From Nocardioides ferulae (GTDB lineage Bacteria > Actinomycetota > Actinomycetes > Propionibacteriales > Nocardioidaceae), in the NCBI RefSeq assembly GCF_003660455.1, contig NZ_QZVR01000002.1, positions 496,001-560,000 on the forward strand: 64,000 nt of DNA, given 5' to 3'. Shown here piece after piece: positions 22,877 to 31,358 of this stretch. The notes below the pieces were generated by a model. That model saw only the letters and a list, made by a program, of their open reading frames with translations. It searched no databases and was not told the origin of the DNA. Position 1 is the first letter of the stretch; each line of letters opens with the position of its first letter. The position numbers were made by a program, and so were the translations under genes.

Positions 22877-25597
22877 GTGACCTCGAAGCCGGCAGCCGAC
22901 GAGGCGGGAGCCCCGCCCCCCGCAGCCCCCAAGCACTGGGAGGCCGACGTCCTGCTGCGCGACGGCCGGACCGCCCACATCCGGCCGATCGCCCCCGCCG
23001 ACGCGCAGCTGCTCGTCGAGTTCTACTCCCGTGTCTCGGACCAGTCGAAGTACTACCGCTTCTTCAGCCCCATGCCGTTCCTCTCCGAGCGCGACGTGAA
23101 GCGCTTCACCCACGTCGACCACGTCGACCGGGTGGCGTTCGTGGTGCTCGTCTCGGGGCAGATGATCGCGGTCGGACGCTACGACCTGATCAAGCCCGGC
23201 GAGGCCGAGGTGGCCTTCCTGGTCGAGGACCAGCACCAGGGCCGCGGCATCGCCCAGCTGCTCCTCGAGCACCTGGCCCAGGCCGGGCGGGAGCGGAGCA
23301 TCGAGAAGTTCGTCGCCGAGGTGCTGCCCGACAACGTGCGGATGATCCAGACCTTCCGCGACGCCGGCTACCAGCTGGTCAGCGAGTACGAGGAGGGCGT
23401 GCTGGTCCTGGAGTTCCCGATCGATCCGACCGACACCGCGATCGGGGTGATGCAGACCCGTGAGCACCGGGCCGAGGCCGCCTCGATCGAGAAGTTCTTC
23501 AACCCCCGCTCGGTCGCGGTGATCGGTGCCAGCCGCCGCCAGGAGACGATCGGCCGGCAGCTGGTGCGCAACCTGGTCACCGGCGACTTCACCGGCCGGG
23601 TCTACGCGGTCAACTCCAGCGGATCGTCGGTCTCCGGCATGCCCGCCTACACGTCGGTGTCCGACATCCCCGGCCAGGTCGACGTCGCCATCGTCGCGGT
23701 GCCCGCGGACGCCGTGCAGGACGTCGTCCTGGACTGCGCCGCCAAGGGCGTGCACGGCCTGGTGGTGATCTCGTCGGGGTTCGCCGAGACCGGCGAGGAG
23801 GGCCGGCAGCGGCAGCGGCGGCTGGTCGGGCTGTGCCGCTCCTACGGGCTGCGGCTGATCGGCCCCAACTGCCTGGGCGTGATCAACACCGACCCGGCGG
23901 TCTCGATCAACGCCTCGCTGTCGCCGCTGATGCCGCCACGCGGCCGGGCCGGGTTCTTCTGCCAGTCCGGGGCGCTCGGCTCGGCGATCCTGGAGAAGGT
24001 CAACAACCGGGGGCTGGGTCTGTCGACGTTCGTCAGCGCCGGCAACCGGGCCGACGTCTCCGGCAACGACCTCCTGCAGTACTGGGAGGAGGACGACTCC
24101 ACCGAGGTCGTGCTGCTCTACCTGGAGTCGATCGGAAACCCGCGCAAGTTCTCCCGCATCGCCCGCCGGGTCTCCCAACGCAAGCCGATCATCGCGGTCC
24201 GGTCGGGCCGCACCACCCAGGGCGTGCCGATGGGCCACACGGTGCGCAAGATCGCCGCGCCGCCGCAGGCCGTCGACGCGATGTTCCGGCAGGCGGGCGT
24301 GGTCCAGGTCGACACGCTCGAGGAGATGTTCGACGTCGCCCAGCTGCTGGCCCACCAGCCGCTGCCGCGAGGCCGCCGGGTGGCGATCGTCGGCAACTCC
24401 GACGCGCTCGGCCTGCTCGCCGCCGACGCGGCCGCGGCGGTCGGCCTGGTCGTGAACAAGTCGGTGGCGCTCGGCGCGGAGGCCAACGCGGAGGACTTCG
24501 AGGACGCGCTGGACGCCGCCATCGACGACCCCGAGGTCGACTCGGTCGTCGCGGTCTACATCCCGCCGCTGAACGTCTCCGGAGAGGACGTCGCGAACGT
24601 GCTGGCCGCGGTGGGCGAGCAGTCCGACAAGCCGCTGGTGTCGACGTTCCTGGGAGCCGAGGGCGTCCCCGAGCTGCTGCGGGTGCCGGACGTCGCCGGC
24701 TCCACGGCAGGTCGTGGGTCCGTCCCGTCCTACCCGGCGGTCGAGGCGGCGGTGCGCGCGCTGGCCCGCGTCGTCGAGTACGCCGTGTGGCTGCGCGCGG
24801 CGGACGCCCTCCCGGCGCTGCCCGACGAGGTCGACGAGGAGCGGGCCCGGCGCCTGGTCCGCGAGCTGCTGGCGGCCCACCCCGAGGGCGCCACGCTGGG
24901 CCAGGCCGAGCTGAGCGAGCTGCTGGAGGCCTACGGCATCACGATGTGGGCCGCCCGCCCGGTCACCACGCTGCGCGAGGCCCAGCGGGCCGGCCGCGAG
25001 ATGGGCTGGGACGTCGTGCTCAAGGCCACCGCCGAGCACCTGCGTGAGCGCCCCGACCTGGCCCACGTGTGGCGCAACATCGACACCCCGGCCGAGATGC
25101 GCGACGCGTGGGAGTCGTTGCTGCAGATCATCAGTGACCCCGAGAAGGCCGGCTTCGTGGTGCAGAAGAACGCCCCGCCCGGGGTGCCGGTCACGATCGG
25201 CAGCATCGAGGACCCGCTCTTCGGGCCGGTGGTCTCGTTCGGCATCTCCGGGCCGCTCACCGAGCTCCTCGGCGACCGCGCCTACCGGATCCCGCCGCTG
25301 AGCGAGCGTGACGCGGCGGCGATGGTGCGCGAGATCAAGTCCTCGCCGATGCTCTTCGGCTACCGGGGCAGCGAGGTCGTCGACGTGGGCGAGATCGAGC
25401 GGCTGATCCTGCGGGTCGCCCAGCTGCAGAACGACCTGCCCCAGGTGAGCTCGTTGGAGCTGGCGCTGGTGCTCGTCGGGGCCCACGGGGCGACCGTGCT
25501 CACCGCCGAGGCCCGGGTGCAGCCGGTGGCCGACCCGCGCTCGGACTGGTTCGTGCGACGGATGCCCGCCGTCCCCGGGGACACCATCCCCGGCTGA
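22877..25597 (+). CDS. GNAT acetyltransferase fused to acyl-CoA synthetase-like domains (Pat-type)
   Basis: 906 aa. Order: GNAT domain (about 25-170, with [20 protein letters not shown] binding acetyl-CoA), CoA-binding Rossmann domain (about 195-320, [18 protein letters not shown]), succinyl-CoA-ligase-like domain (to about 620), and ATP-grasp domain (about 680-900). The layout matches protein lysine acetyltransferases of the Pat/PatZ group, which control acyl-CoA synthetases, here with GNAT at the N-terminus. His454 (PMGHTVRK) sits where NDP-forming acetyl-CoA synthetases have their phospho-His in a SHTG context; the His stays but the context is changed, so ligase activity is uncertain. Confidence 0.9.
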   Translation: MTSKPAADEAGAPPPAAPKHWEADVLLRDGRTAHIRPIAPADAQLLVEFYSRVSDQSKYYRFFSPMPFLSERDVKRFTHVDHVDRVAFVVLVSGQMIAVGRYDLIKPGEAEVAFLVEDQHQGRGIAQLLLEHLAQAGRERSIEKFVAEVLPDNVRMIQTFRDAGYQLVSEYEEGVLVLEFPIDPTDTAIGVMQTREHRAEAASIEKFFNPRSVAVIGASRRQETIGRQLVRNLVTGDFTGRVYAVNSSGSSVSGMPAYTSVSDIPGQVDVAIVAVPADAVQDVVLDCAAKGVHGLVVISSGFAETGEEGRQRQRRLVGLCRSYGLRLIGPNCLGVINTDPAVSINASLSPLMPPRGRAGFFCQSGALGSAILEKVNNRGLGLSTFVSAGNRADVSGNDLLQYWEEDDSTEVVLLYLESIGNPRKFSRIARRVSQRKPIIAVRSGRTTQGVPMGHTVRKIAAPPQAVDAMFRQAGVVQVDTLEEMFDVAQLLAHQPLPRGRRVAIVGNSDALGLLAADAAAAVGLVVNKSVALGAEANAEDFEDALDAAIDDPEVDSVVAVYIPPLNVSGEDVANVLAAVGEQSDKPLVSTFLGAEGVPELLRVPDVAGSTAGRGSVPSYPAVEAAVRALARVVEYAVWLRAADALPALPDEVDEERARRLVRELLAAHPEGATLGQAELSELLEAYGITMWAARPVTTLREAQRAGREMGWDVVLKATAEHLRERPDLAHVWRNIDTPAEMRDAWESLLQIISDPEKAGFVVQKNAPPGVPVTIGSIEDPLFGPVVSFGISGPLTELLGDRAYRIPPLSERDAAAMVREIKSSPMLFGYRGSEVVDVGEIERLILRVAQLQNDLPQVSSLELALVLVGAHGATVLTAEARVQPVADPRSDWFVRRMPAVPGDTIPG

Positions 25598-25614
25598 GCC
25601 GGCAACCGCGGCAC

Positions 25615-25620
25615 TAGGAT
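25615..25620 (+). promoter_or_regulatory. -10 box, leaderless type
   Basis: TAGGAT, ending 6 nt before GTG 25627 of the sulfotransferase gene, in the 29-bp gap after the GNAT fusion gene. Confidence 0.55.
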
Positions 25621-25626
25621 CGCGGC

Positions 25627-26250
25627 GTGTTGATCTCCGATGCTCGCCGCGCCCTCTTCGTGCACGTCCAGAAGACGGGCGGGGTGACCGTGCAGAGCAT
25701 GCTCGAGCAGGCGTTGCCCGACGGACGCCACCTCGGCAAGAACCGGCACGCCACGCTCGCGCAGATCCTGCACAAGGAGCCCGACCTGGCCGGCTACTGG
25801 ACGTTCGGGTTCGTGCGCAACCCGTGGGCCCGGATGGTCTCCTGGTACGACATGGCAGTCCGCTTCCGTGCGGCCGCCGAGCGAGGCTCGCCGGGCGAGA
25901 CCAAGCAGCTGCTGACCAACGGCTACCTGCGCAAGGTCGCCTACGGCTACAGCTCCTTCGACGAGTTCGTGATGTGCGGGCCAGACGAGTTCCCGCGGCT
26001 GCGCACCCCGCAGGTCGACTACCTGAGCGCAGCCGAGCGCAAGGTCGACTTCATCGGCCGCACCGAGTCGCTGGCCGACGACATCCGGCACGTCTTCGAC
26101 CACCTGGGCCTGCCCGCCCCCGAGACCGTGCCGCAGAAGAACGCCAACAAGGAGAAGGTCGACTACCGCGAGCGCTACACCCCGCTGACCCGCGAGCAGG
26201 TGGCCCGCGTCTTCCGCCGCGACCTCGACGAGCTCGGCTACGAGTTCTGA
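25627..26250 (+). CDS. Sulfotransferase family 2 domain protein
   Basis: Predicted PAPS-dependent sulfotransferase, 207 aa, soluble. The 5'-phosphosulfate loop is FVHVQKTGGVTVQSML (residues about 11-26), with Lys16 as the expected catalytic lysine. The 3'-phosphate-binding strand is WTFGFVRNPWARMVSWYD. IGRTESLADDIRHVFDHLGL and NANKEKVDYRERYTPLTRE match the C-terminal part of family 2 (carbohydrate/chondroitin sulfotransferase-like). The acceptor is unknown: a polysaccharide, glycolipid or small molecule is possible. Neighbours give no hint. It has its own leaderless-type promoter, so it is expressed independently. Confidence 0.87.
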   Translation: MLISDARRALFVHVQKTGGVTVQSMLEQALPDGRHLGKNRHATLAQILHKEPDLAGYWTFGFVRNPWARMVSWYDMAVRFRAAAERGSPGETKQLLTNGYLRKVAYGYSSFDEFVMCGPDEFPRLRTPQVDYLSAAERKVDFIGRTESLADDIRHVFDHLGLPAPETVPQKNANKEKVDYRERYTPLTREQVARVFRRDLDELGYEF

Positions 26251-26303
26251 CCGACGCGCCGGGTGCGGCCGACCGCGTCTTCGAGTGTGGCAACGCGGCA
26301 TGC

Positions 26304-26309
26304 CAGACT
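26304..26309 (+). promoter_or_regulatory. -10 box, leaderless type
   Basis: CAGACT, ending 6 nt before ATG 26316. First base departs from TANNNT. Confidence 0.35.
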
Positions 26310-26315
26310 GCCCCC

Positions 26316-26906
26316 ATGCGCAGTGCCCGTGCCACCGACGACCGTGACCGGACTCTCGAGCTGCGGTCGGCCATCGACCGCACCGGCTACTACCCCGAGG
26401 TCGTGGCCGACGGGGTCAGCGCCGCGATCGCGGGTGAGCAGGTCGTCTCGTTCTTCGTCCACCACGAGCCGACGTTCGAGCGTGACGAGGTGCGCCGCCA
26501 CCTGAGCGTCGTGGTGCTCACCCCCACCCGCCTGGTCCTGGCGCACACCGACGAGCACGCGGGTGACGACCTGCTGCCCGAGCCCTACACCTCGACCTCG
26601 ACCGAGGCGGTGCGGCTGAGCGCGGTCAAGTCGGTCGTGGTGACCCGGATGATCACCTCGCCGGAGTCCGGCCCCTCCTCGCCCGCCGAGGCCGTGATGA
26701 CGATCGGCTGGGGCGGCGTCAGCCGGGTCGACCTCGAGCCCGCGGGCTGCAGCGACCCCGAGTGCGACGCCGACCACGGCTACACCGGCGTGCTCTCCTC
26801 CGACGACTTCTCGCTGCGCGTCTCCGCCGCCGCCGACGGCGGCGAGGCGGTGACCGGTCTGCTCGCCTTCGCCGAGGCCCTCTCCGCGCGCACGCACTCC
26901 GCGTGA
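26316..26906 (+). CDS. DUF5998 family protein
   Basis: 196 aa, actinobacterial, function unknown, soluble. Features typical of DUF5998: a start of the type LELRSAIDRTGYYPEVVADG, HHEPTFERDEVRRHLSVVVL, TPTRLVLAHTDEH, and ECDADHGYTGVLSSDDFSLR near the C-terminus. It looks like a PH-like or sensor fold in which stress-type residues are strand-rich, but I cannot prove this. ATG 26316 has a CAGACT box 6 nt upstream. The stop overlaps the GTG of the phosphodiesterase gene (GTGA), so the two are co-translated and may be linked in function. Confidence 0.85.
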   Translation: MRSARATDDRDRTLELRSAIDRTGYYPEVVADGVSAAIAGEQVVSFFVHHEPTFERDEVRRHLSVVVLTPTRLVLAHTDEHAGDDLLPEPYTSTSTEAVRLSAVKSVVVTRMITSPESGPSSPAEAVMTIGWGGVSRVDLEPAGCSDPECDADHGYTGVLSSDDFSLRVSAAADGGEAVTGLLAFAEALSARTHSA

Positions 26907-28039
26907 GCGCACCCGTCGAGGCGGCCGGCTTCCTCGAGCCGGCCTACGGGGAGCGATCGCTCGGCGACGTCGTGCCCGGGGTGGCCGCGGCGCTCGGTGC
27001 CCCGATGGGGCCACGGCCGTCGGGGCTGCTGCTTCCCGACGCGGCGGCGTACGTCGTGTTCCTCGTCGACGGCCTCGGTGCCGACCTGCTGCGCCGCTAC
27101 GCGCACGCGGCGCCGTTCCTGTCGGCGCTGCTGGCCGACCAGTCGCCGGGCACGGCCGGAGTCCCCTCCACCACGGTCACCAGCCTGACCTCGCTCGGCA
27201 CCGGCCTGCCCCCGGGCGCGCACGGCCTGGTGGGCTACACCTCCCGGGTGCCCGGCACCGACCGCCTGCTCAACGCGCTGCTGTGGGACAAGGAGATCGA
27301 CCCGGTGCAGTGGCAGCCGCACGCCACGGCCTTCTCCCGTCTGCGTGAGGCCGGTGTCTCGGTGACGGTCGTCAACAAGCGCGAGTTCCAGGGCAGCGGT
27401 CTCACGGTCGCCGCGCATCGCGGGGCCGACTTCGTCGGCGTCGACCGGGTGGGGGAGCGGATCGCGGCGGCCGTCGCCGCCTCCGCGGACACCCCCTCGC
27501 TCACCTATCTCTACGACGGCGACCTCGACTGGACCGGGCACCGCTACGGCGTGTCCTCGAGTGCCTGGCTGCAGCAGCTGTCGATGATCGACGCCGAGGC
27601 CGAGCAGCTGCGCGAGGCGCTGCCGCCGCACACCCGGCTGCTGGTCGTCGCCGACCACGGCATGGTCGACTCGCCCGAGGAGAGCCGCCTCGACGTCGAC
27701 GAGCACCCCGAGCTGCGCGACGGACTGGCGCTGCTCGGTGGTGAGGCCAGGTTCCGTCACCTCTACTGTCACCGGGGTGCCGTCGACGACATCGTCGCCA
27801 CCTGGACCGAGGTGCTCGGCGAGCGAGCCGAGGTGATGAGCCGCGAGACCGCGGTCCGTCGGGGCTGGTTCGGCCCGGTCGACGCCTCGGTGCTGCCCCG
27901 GCTCGGTGACGTCGTGGTCGCCGCCCGCGGTGACCACGCCGTCCTGTCGTCGGTGGACTTCCCCTACGAGCGCCAGCTGGTGGGCCTGCACGGGTCGCTG
28001 ACGCCCGCGGAGATGCTGATCCCGATGCTGGTGTCCTAG
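26903..28039 (+). CDS. Alkaline-phosphatase-superfamily protein (nucleotide pyrophosphatase/phosphodiesterase-like)
   Basis: Metal-dependent hydrolase of the type I phosphodiesterase/nucleotide pyrophosphatase family, 378 aa, no signal peptide and so probably cytosolic. Metal and nucleophile motifs: VVFLVDGLGADLL (first Asp), GVPSTTVTSLTSLGTGLPPG (Thr nucleophile region), YDGDLDWTGHRYG and VVADHGMVDS (Asp-His metal ligands), with a last His in GLHGSLTPAEMLIPM. The substrate cannot be read from sequence. GTG 26903 overlaps the DUF5998 stop. It ends 15 bp from the convergent thymidine kinase gene. Confidence 0.9.
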   Translation: MSAPVEAAGFLEPAYGERSLGDVVPGVAAALGAPMGPRPSGLLLPDAAAYVVFLVDGLGADLLRRYAHAAPFLSALLADQSPGTAGVPSTTVTSLTSLGTGLPPGAHGLVGYTSRVPGTDRLLNALLWDKEIDPVQWQPHATAFSRLREAGVSVTVVNKREFQGSGLTVAAHRGADFVGVDRVGERIAAAVAASADTPSLTYLYDGDLDWTGHRYGVSSSAWLQQLSMIDAEAEQLREALPPHTRLLVVADHGMVDSPEESRLDVDEHPELRDGLALLGGEARFRHLYCHRGAVDDIVATWTEVLGERAEVMSRETAVRRGWFGPVDASVLPRLGDVVVAARGDHAVLSSVDFPYERQLVGLHGSLTPAEMLIPMLVS

Positions 28040-28054
28040 GGGAACGCAGCTCCG

Positions 28055-28720
28055 CTATCCGAACGGCAGCGGGTCCGGAGCCAGGCTGACCGCCTTCGCC
28101 CGGGCCGCGGTGAGCCGGCGCCGGTGGTGCTGGCGGCAGAGCACCTCGTAGGCCACCTCGGGCGGCGGCCCCGCGGGGGCGCCGTCGACCGCGTCGACGT
28201 CACCGACCACGATCACCTCACCCTCGGTGACCATCACGCCGTTCTCGGTGCGCGCGTTGTGGGTGGCCCGCTTGCCGCACCAGCACAGCGCCTCCACCTG
28301 CAGCACGTTCATCCGGTCGGCGAGTTCGACCAGCCGGGCGCTGCCTGGGAACAGCTGGGTGCGGAAGTCGGTGAGGATGCCGAAGGTGAACACGTCGATC
28401 TGCAGCTCGTCGACGACCTTGGCCAGCTGGTCGACCTGTTCGCGGGTGTAGAACTGCACCTCGTCGCAGATCAGGTAGTCGATCCGCGCGCCGTGGGTCA
28501 GTGAGTCGACGACGTAGCGCCAGAAGTCGAAGTCGCCGGTGACCTCGAGTGCGTCGTGGGTCAGCCCGAGGCGGCTGGAGATCGTGGCCTCACCGCCGCG
28601 GTCGTGGGTGACGAAGATGCGCCCGACCCGGCCGCGGGCGGCGTGGTTGTGGTTGGTCTGCAGGGCCAGGGTGCTCTTGCCGGAGTCCATGGTCCCGGTG
28701 AAGAAGTGCAGTTCCGCCAC
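28055..28720 (-). CDS. tdk: Thymidine kinase (type II)
   Basis: Phosphorylates thymidine for salvage. About 221 aa. The P-loop is FFTGTMDSGKSTLAL near the N-terminus; the base/catalytic region has DEVQFYTREQVDQL with the catalytic Glu; the lasso/zinc part reads ALCWCGKRATHNAR and EVLCRQHH, supplying Cys-x-Cys and Cys-x2-His ligands. GTG 28720 (MAELHFFTG) is favoured over GTG 28738. The upstream GGAGGATCCTCC is itself palindromic and contains the ribosome-binding GGAGG. It is divergent from the rhodanese gene. Confidence 0.95.
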   Translation of the reverse strand: MAELHFFTGTMDSGKSTLALQTNHNHAARGRVGRIFVTHDRGGEATISSRLGLTHDALEVTGDFDFWRYVVDSLTHGARIDYLICDEVQFYTREQVDQLAKVVDELQIDVFTFGILTDFRTQLFPGSARLVELADRMNVLQVEALCWCGKRATHNARTENGVMVTEGEVIVVGDVDAVDGAPAGPPPEVAYEVLCRQHHRRRLTAARAKAVSLAPDPLPFG

Positions 28721-28766
28721 GACGGAGGATCCTCCCACAGCGGTGGGGGCGGCCCGAGGGCTGGTG

Positions 28767-28772
28767 CAGGAT
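28767..28772 (+). promoter_or_regulatory. -10 box, leaderless type
   Basis: CAGGAT, ending 6 nt before GTG 28779 of the rhodanese gene. Confidence 0.35.
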
Positions 28773-28778
28773 GGGAAC

Positions 28779-29597
28779 GTGCCCGGACCCCTGATCTCGA
28801 CCGCGGAGCTGCGCCGTCGGCACCGTGAGGTGACCCTGCTCGACGTCCGCTACCGCCTCGGCGGGCCGCCGGGCGAGCCGCTCTTCGCCGCCGGCCATCT
28901 GCCGGGTGCGGCCTACGTCGACCTCGACGCCGACCTGGCCTCGGCGCCGGGGCCGCGCGGCAGACACCCGCTGCCGTCCGTTGAGCGGTTCCAGGCCGCG
29001 ATGCGCCGCTGTGGGGTGCGCCGAGACCGGACGGTCGTCGTCTACGACGACTGGGCCGGGCACGCGGCGGCGCGCGCCTGGTGGCTGCTGCGCCACCACG
29101 GCCACCCCGACGTGAGGCTGCTCGACGGCGGCTGGTCTGCCTGGCTGGCCGACGGCGGACCGGTGGAGACCGGGCCGGCCACCGTCGAGCCGGGCGACTT
29201 CACCGCCCGGCCGGGGGCGATGCCGGTGCTGGAGGTCGACGACGTGCTCGCGGCGGCCGAGCGGGGAGTGCTGGTCGACGCCCGGGCCGCGGAGCGCTAC
29301 CGCGGCGAGACCGAGCCGGTCGACCCGGTGGCCGGGCACGTGCCGGGGGCCGTCAACGTGCCCACCGCCGAGAACCTGCGCCCCGACGGCCGGTTCCGGT
29401 CACCGCAGGAGCTGCGCGAGCGGTACGCCGCGGCAGGCGCGACGGGCGAGCGACCGGTCGCGGTCTACTGCGGGTCGGGCGTGACCGCCGCCCACGACGT
29501 CCTCGCCCTGGAGCTGGCCGGGGTGGCGGCGGCGCTCTATCCGGGCAGCTGGAGCGAGTGGGTCGCGGACCCCTCGCGCCCGGTGGCCACCGGCTGA
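28779..29597 (+). CDS. Sulfurtransferase (two-domain rhodanese/3-mercaptopyruvate type)
   Basis: Two tandem rhodanese domains, 272 aa, cytosolic. Domain 1 (about 1-130) is inactive, with STAELRRR and LLDVRYRLGGP. Domain 2 carries the catalytic Cys231 in the loop YCGSGVTAAH. The CGSGVTA loop is the one usual for SseA-type 3-mercaptopyruvate sulfurtransferases, although substrate choice cannot be fixed from it. Roles include sulfur transfer and cyanide detoxification. Start GTG 28779 follows a CAGGAT box by 6 nt. It is convergent with sepH, 9 bp apart. Confidence 0.92.
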   Translation: MPGPLISTAELRRRHREVTLLDVRYRLGGPPGEPLFAAGHLPGAAYVDLDADLASAPGPRGRHPLPSVERFQAAMRRCGVRRDRTVVVYDDWAGHAAARAWWLLRHHGHPDVRLLDGGWSAWLADGGPVETGPATVEPGDFTARPGAMPVLEVDDVLAAAERGVLVDARAAERYRGETEPVDPVAGHVPGAVNVPTAENLRPDGRFRSPQELRERYAAAGATGERPVAVYCGSGVTAAHDVLALELAGVAAALYPGSWSEWVADPSRPVATG

Positions 29598-29606
29598 GCC
29601 CGGGGG

Positions 29607-30524
29607 CTACTCGGGCTTGCCGCCGCCGAACATGATCTCGTCCCAGCTCGGCACCGAGGCCCGGCCACCGCGCTTGCGGACGGTGCGGCGCGGAGCCGGC
29701 TCGGGCTCCGCGGCGGCGTCGGCGGCCTCGTCGCGCAGCGCGCGCTCGGTGGCCTCGTCGCCGGCCGGCTCCTCGTCGAGGAGCGCCTCGAGCGGCTCGT
29801 CGGCGGTGACCTCCGCCTCACCCGGCTGGTCCTCGTCGCGCACCAGGTCGAGCGCGTCGTCGCCGAGCGGCAGCTGCTGCTCGTCACCGACCGCGGCCAG
29901 CCGCCTGCGGCGGACCTGCTGGAGGTCGTCGCGGGCCGGCGCGGGCTCGGCGACCTCGTCGCCCACCAGCCAGCGGGCGTCGTCGTTCTCGACCATCACG
30001 TAGTTGCCGGGGACGTCGAAGGCGAAGCGGGCGATGCCGCTGCGGGCCCCCGCGGCGAAGCCCGCGGTGAGGGCCCAGCGACCGTCGTCGCGCCGCCAGG
30101 CGTCCCACTCGACGGCTCCCGGGTCGGCGTGGTGCGAGCGCAGTTGCGAGGTCACCGCCTCGCCGAGGGTGCGGGCCGGCCCGGTCGGCTCGCCGGCGCG
30201 GCGGCGCACCGAGGAGCGCTGGGCACGGCCGGCGACGTGCTCACGCTCGGCCAGCACCGGCTGCGCGAACGGCATGATCCGCTCCACCGAGGTGCCGGCC
30301 GCGTCGGCCACCGCCTCCGGGGTCTCGCCGGCGCGGATGCGAGCCTGGATGTCGCGGGGACGGAGGGAGCTGTCCATCTGGGTCTCCTGCTGGCCGGTGC
30401 GGGCGCGGCGAACGGCGTCGCGTAGCCCGGCGTCGATGTCGAGGGTGTGCTCGGTGCCCGCGTCGTCCACCAGGCGCAACCGCAGGCCGTCGTCGCTCAC
30501 GCCGGTGAGCGTCAGGTGCGCCAT
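29607..30524 (-). CDS. sepH: Septation protein SepH
   Basis: Actinobacterial cell-division protein (DUF3071) that binds FtsZ and promotes its assembly, as described in Streptomyces. 305 aa. The N-terminal domain begins MAHLTLTGVSDDGLRLRLVD and has a helix-turn-helix-like segment, LRPRDIQARIRAGETPEAVA, followed by GTSVERIMPFAQPVLAERE. A disordered acidic linker rich in Glu/Asp/Ala follows (about 200-285). The short conserved C-terminal motif VPSWDEIMFG is intact. Start ATG 30524. It is divergent from the channel gene at 30710. Confidence 0.95.
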   Translation of the reverse strand: MAHLTLTGVSDDGLRLRLVDDAGTEHTLDIDAGLRDAVRRARTGQQETQMDSSLRPRDIQARIRAGETPEAVADAAGTSVERIMPFAQPVLAEREHVAGRAQRSSVRRRAGEPTGPARTLGEAVTSQLRSHHADPGAVEWDAWRRDDGRWALTAGFAAGARSGIARFAFDVPGNYVMVENDDARWLVGDEVAEPAPARDDLQQVRRRRLAAVGDEQQLPLGDDALDLVRDEDQPGEAEVTADEPLEALLDEEPAGDEATERALRDEAADAAAEPEPAPRRTVRKRGGRASVPSWDEIMFGGGKPE

Positions 30525-30697
30525 GGACGGTGCAACTTCCTACGTCGGACCGGGCGGGTGCCCGGTGGCTGGGTCGGTGGGTGGGTCGGTGGAGCGTCGG
30601 TCGAGGATTGCTGGTGATCCGTGGTCGCGAGCCTACGCCAGCGGGGCGACCGGACGACGGATCGCGACGGCGTGGCCTGCACCGACACCGGCGGCGG

Positions 30698-30703
30698 TAG
30701 CCT
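30698..30703 (+). promoter_or_regulatory. -10 box, leaderless type
   Basis: TAGCCT, ending 6 nt before GTG 30710 of the TRIC-family gene. Confidence 0.5.
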
Positions 30704-30709
30704 CCGGAC

Positions 30710-31345
30710 GTGCCGATCGCCGACCAGCCCACGACCCTGGTGGTGCTCGATCTCGTGGGGATCTTCGTGTTCGCGATCTCCGGCGGCCTGGTGGCGGTGC
30801 GCAAGGAGCTCGACGTGTTCGGCGTGCTGATGCTCGCCGGGATCACCGGGCTGGGCGGCGGCTTCCTGCGCGACGTGCTCATCGGCGCCGCCCCGCCGGC
30901 CTCGCTGTCGGACTGGCGCTACCTGGCGGTCCCGGTGGCGGCCGGGTCGCTCACGTTCCTCTACCACCCCGTGCTGGCGAAGCGGGAGACGACCGTCAAC
31001 GTCTTCGACGCCTTCGGGCTGTCGGTGTTCTGCGTCGCGGGGGCGCTCAAGGCGCTCGACTACGGCCTGGGGCCGGTGCCGGCGGCGCTGATGGGCATGG
31101 TCACCGGCATCGGCGGGGGCGTGGTGCGCGACCTGCTGGCCGGGCGGGTGCCGGTGGTCTTCCGGGGCGAGCTCTACGCGATCCCGGCGCTGGCCGGTGC
31201 CACGGTCGCCGTGGTCGGCACCCGGCTGGACCTGCCCGGCAACCTCGTGACGGTCGCCGCCGCGCTCGTCTGCCTGTCTTGGCGGCTGCTGGCGATGTTC
31301 CGGCGCTGGCAGGCCCCGGTGGCGCGGGGGCCGGCCAGCGTGTAG
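30710..31345 (+). CDS. TRIC-type channel family membrane protein (UPF0126/YicG-like)
   Basis: 211 aa with seven hydrophobic segments. Two halves each carry the family's Gly-rich repeat: TGLGGGFLRDVLIG and TGIGGGVVRDLLAG, as in prokaryotic trimeric intracellular cation (TRIC) channels; some relatives transport glycine-like compounds or monovalent cations. Each half begins with a helix and DxF-type segment (LDLVGIFVFAISGGLVAV and VFDAFGLSVFCVAGALKAL). Substrate not deducible. Convergent with the propeller gene, 13 bp apart. Confidence 0.9.
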   Translation: MPIADQPTTLVVLDLVGIFVFAISGGLVAVRKELDVFGVLMLAGITGLGGGFLRDVLIGAAPPASLSDWRYLAVPVAAGSLTFLYHPVLAKRETTVNVFDAFGLSVFCVAGALKALDYGLGPVPAALMGMVTGIGGGVVRDLLAGRVPVVFRGELYAIPALAGATVAVVGTRLDLPGNLVTVAAALVCLSWRLLAMFRRWQAPVARGPASV

Positions 31346-31358
31346 GTGTCCGGGCCGG

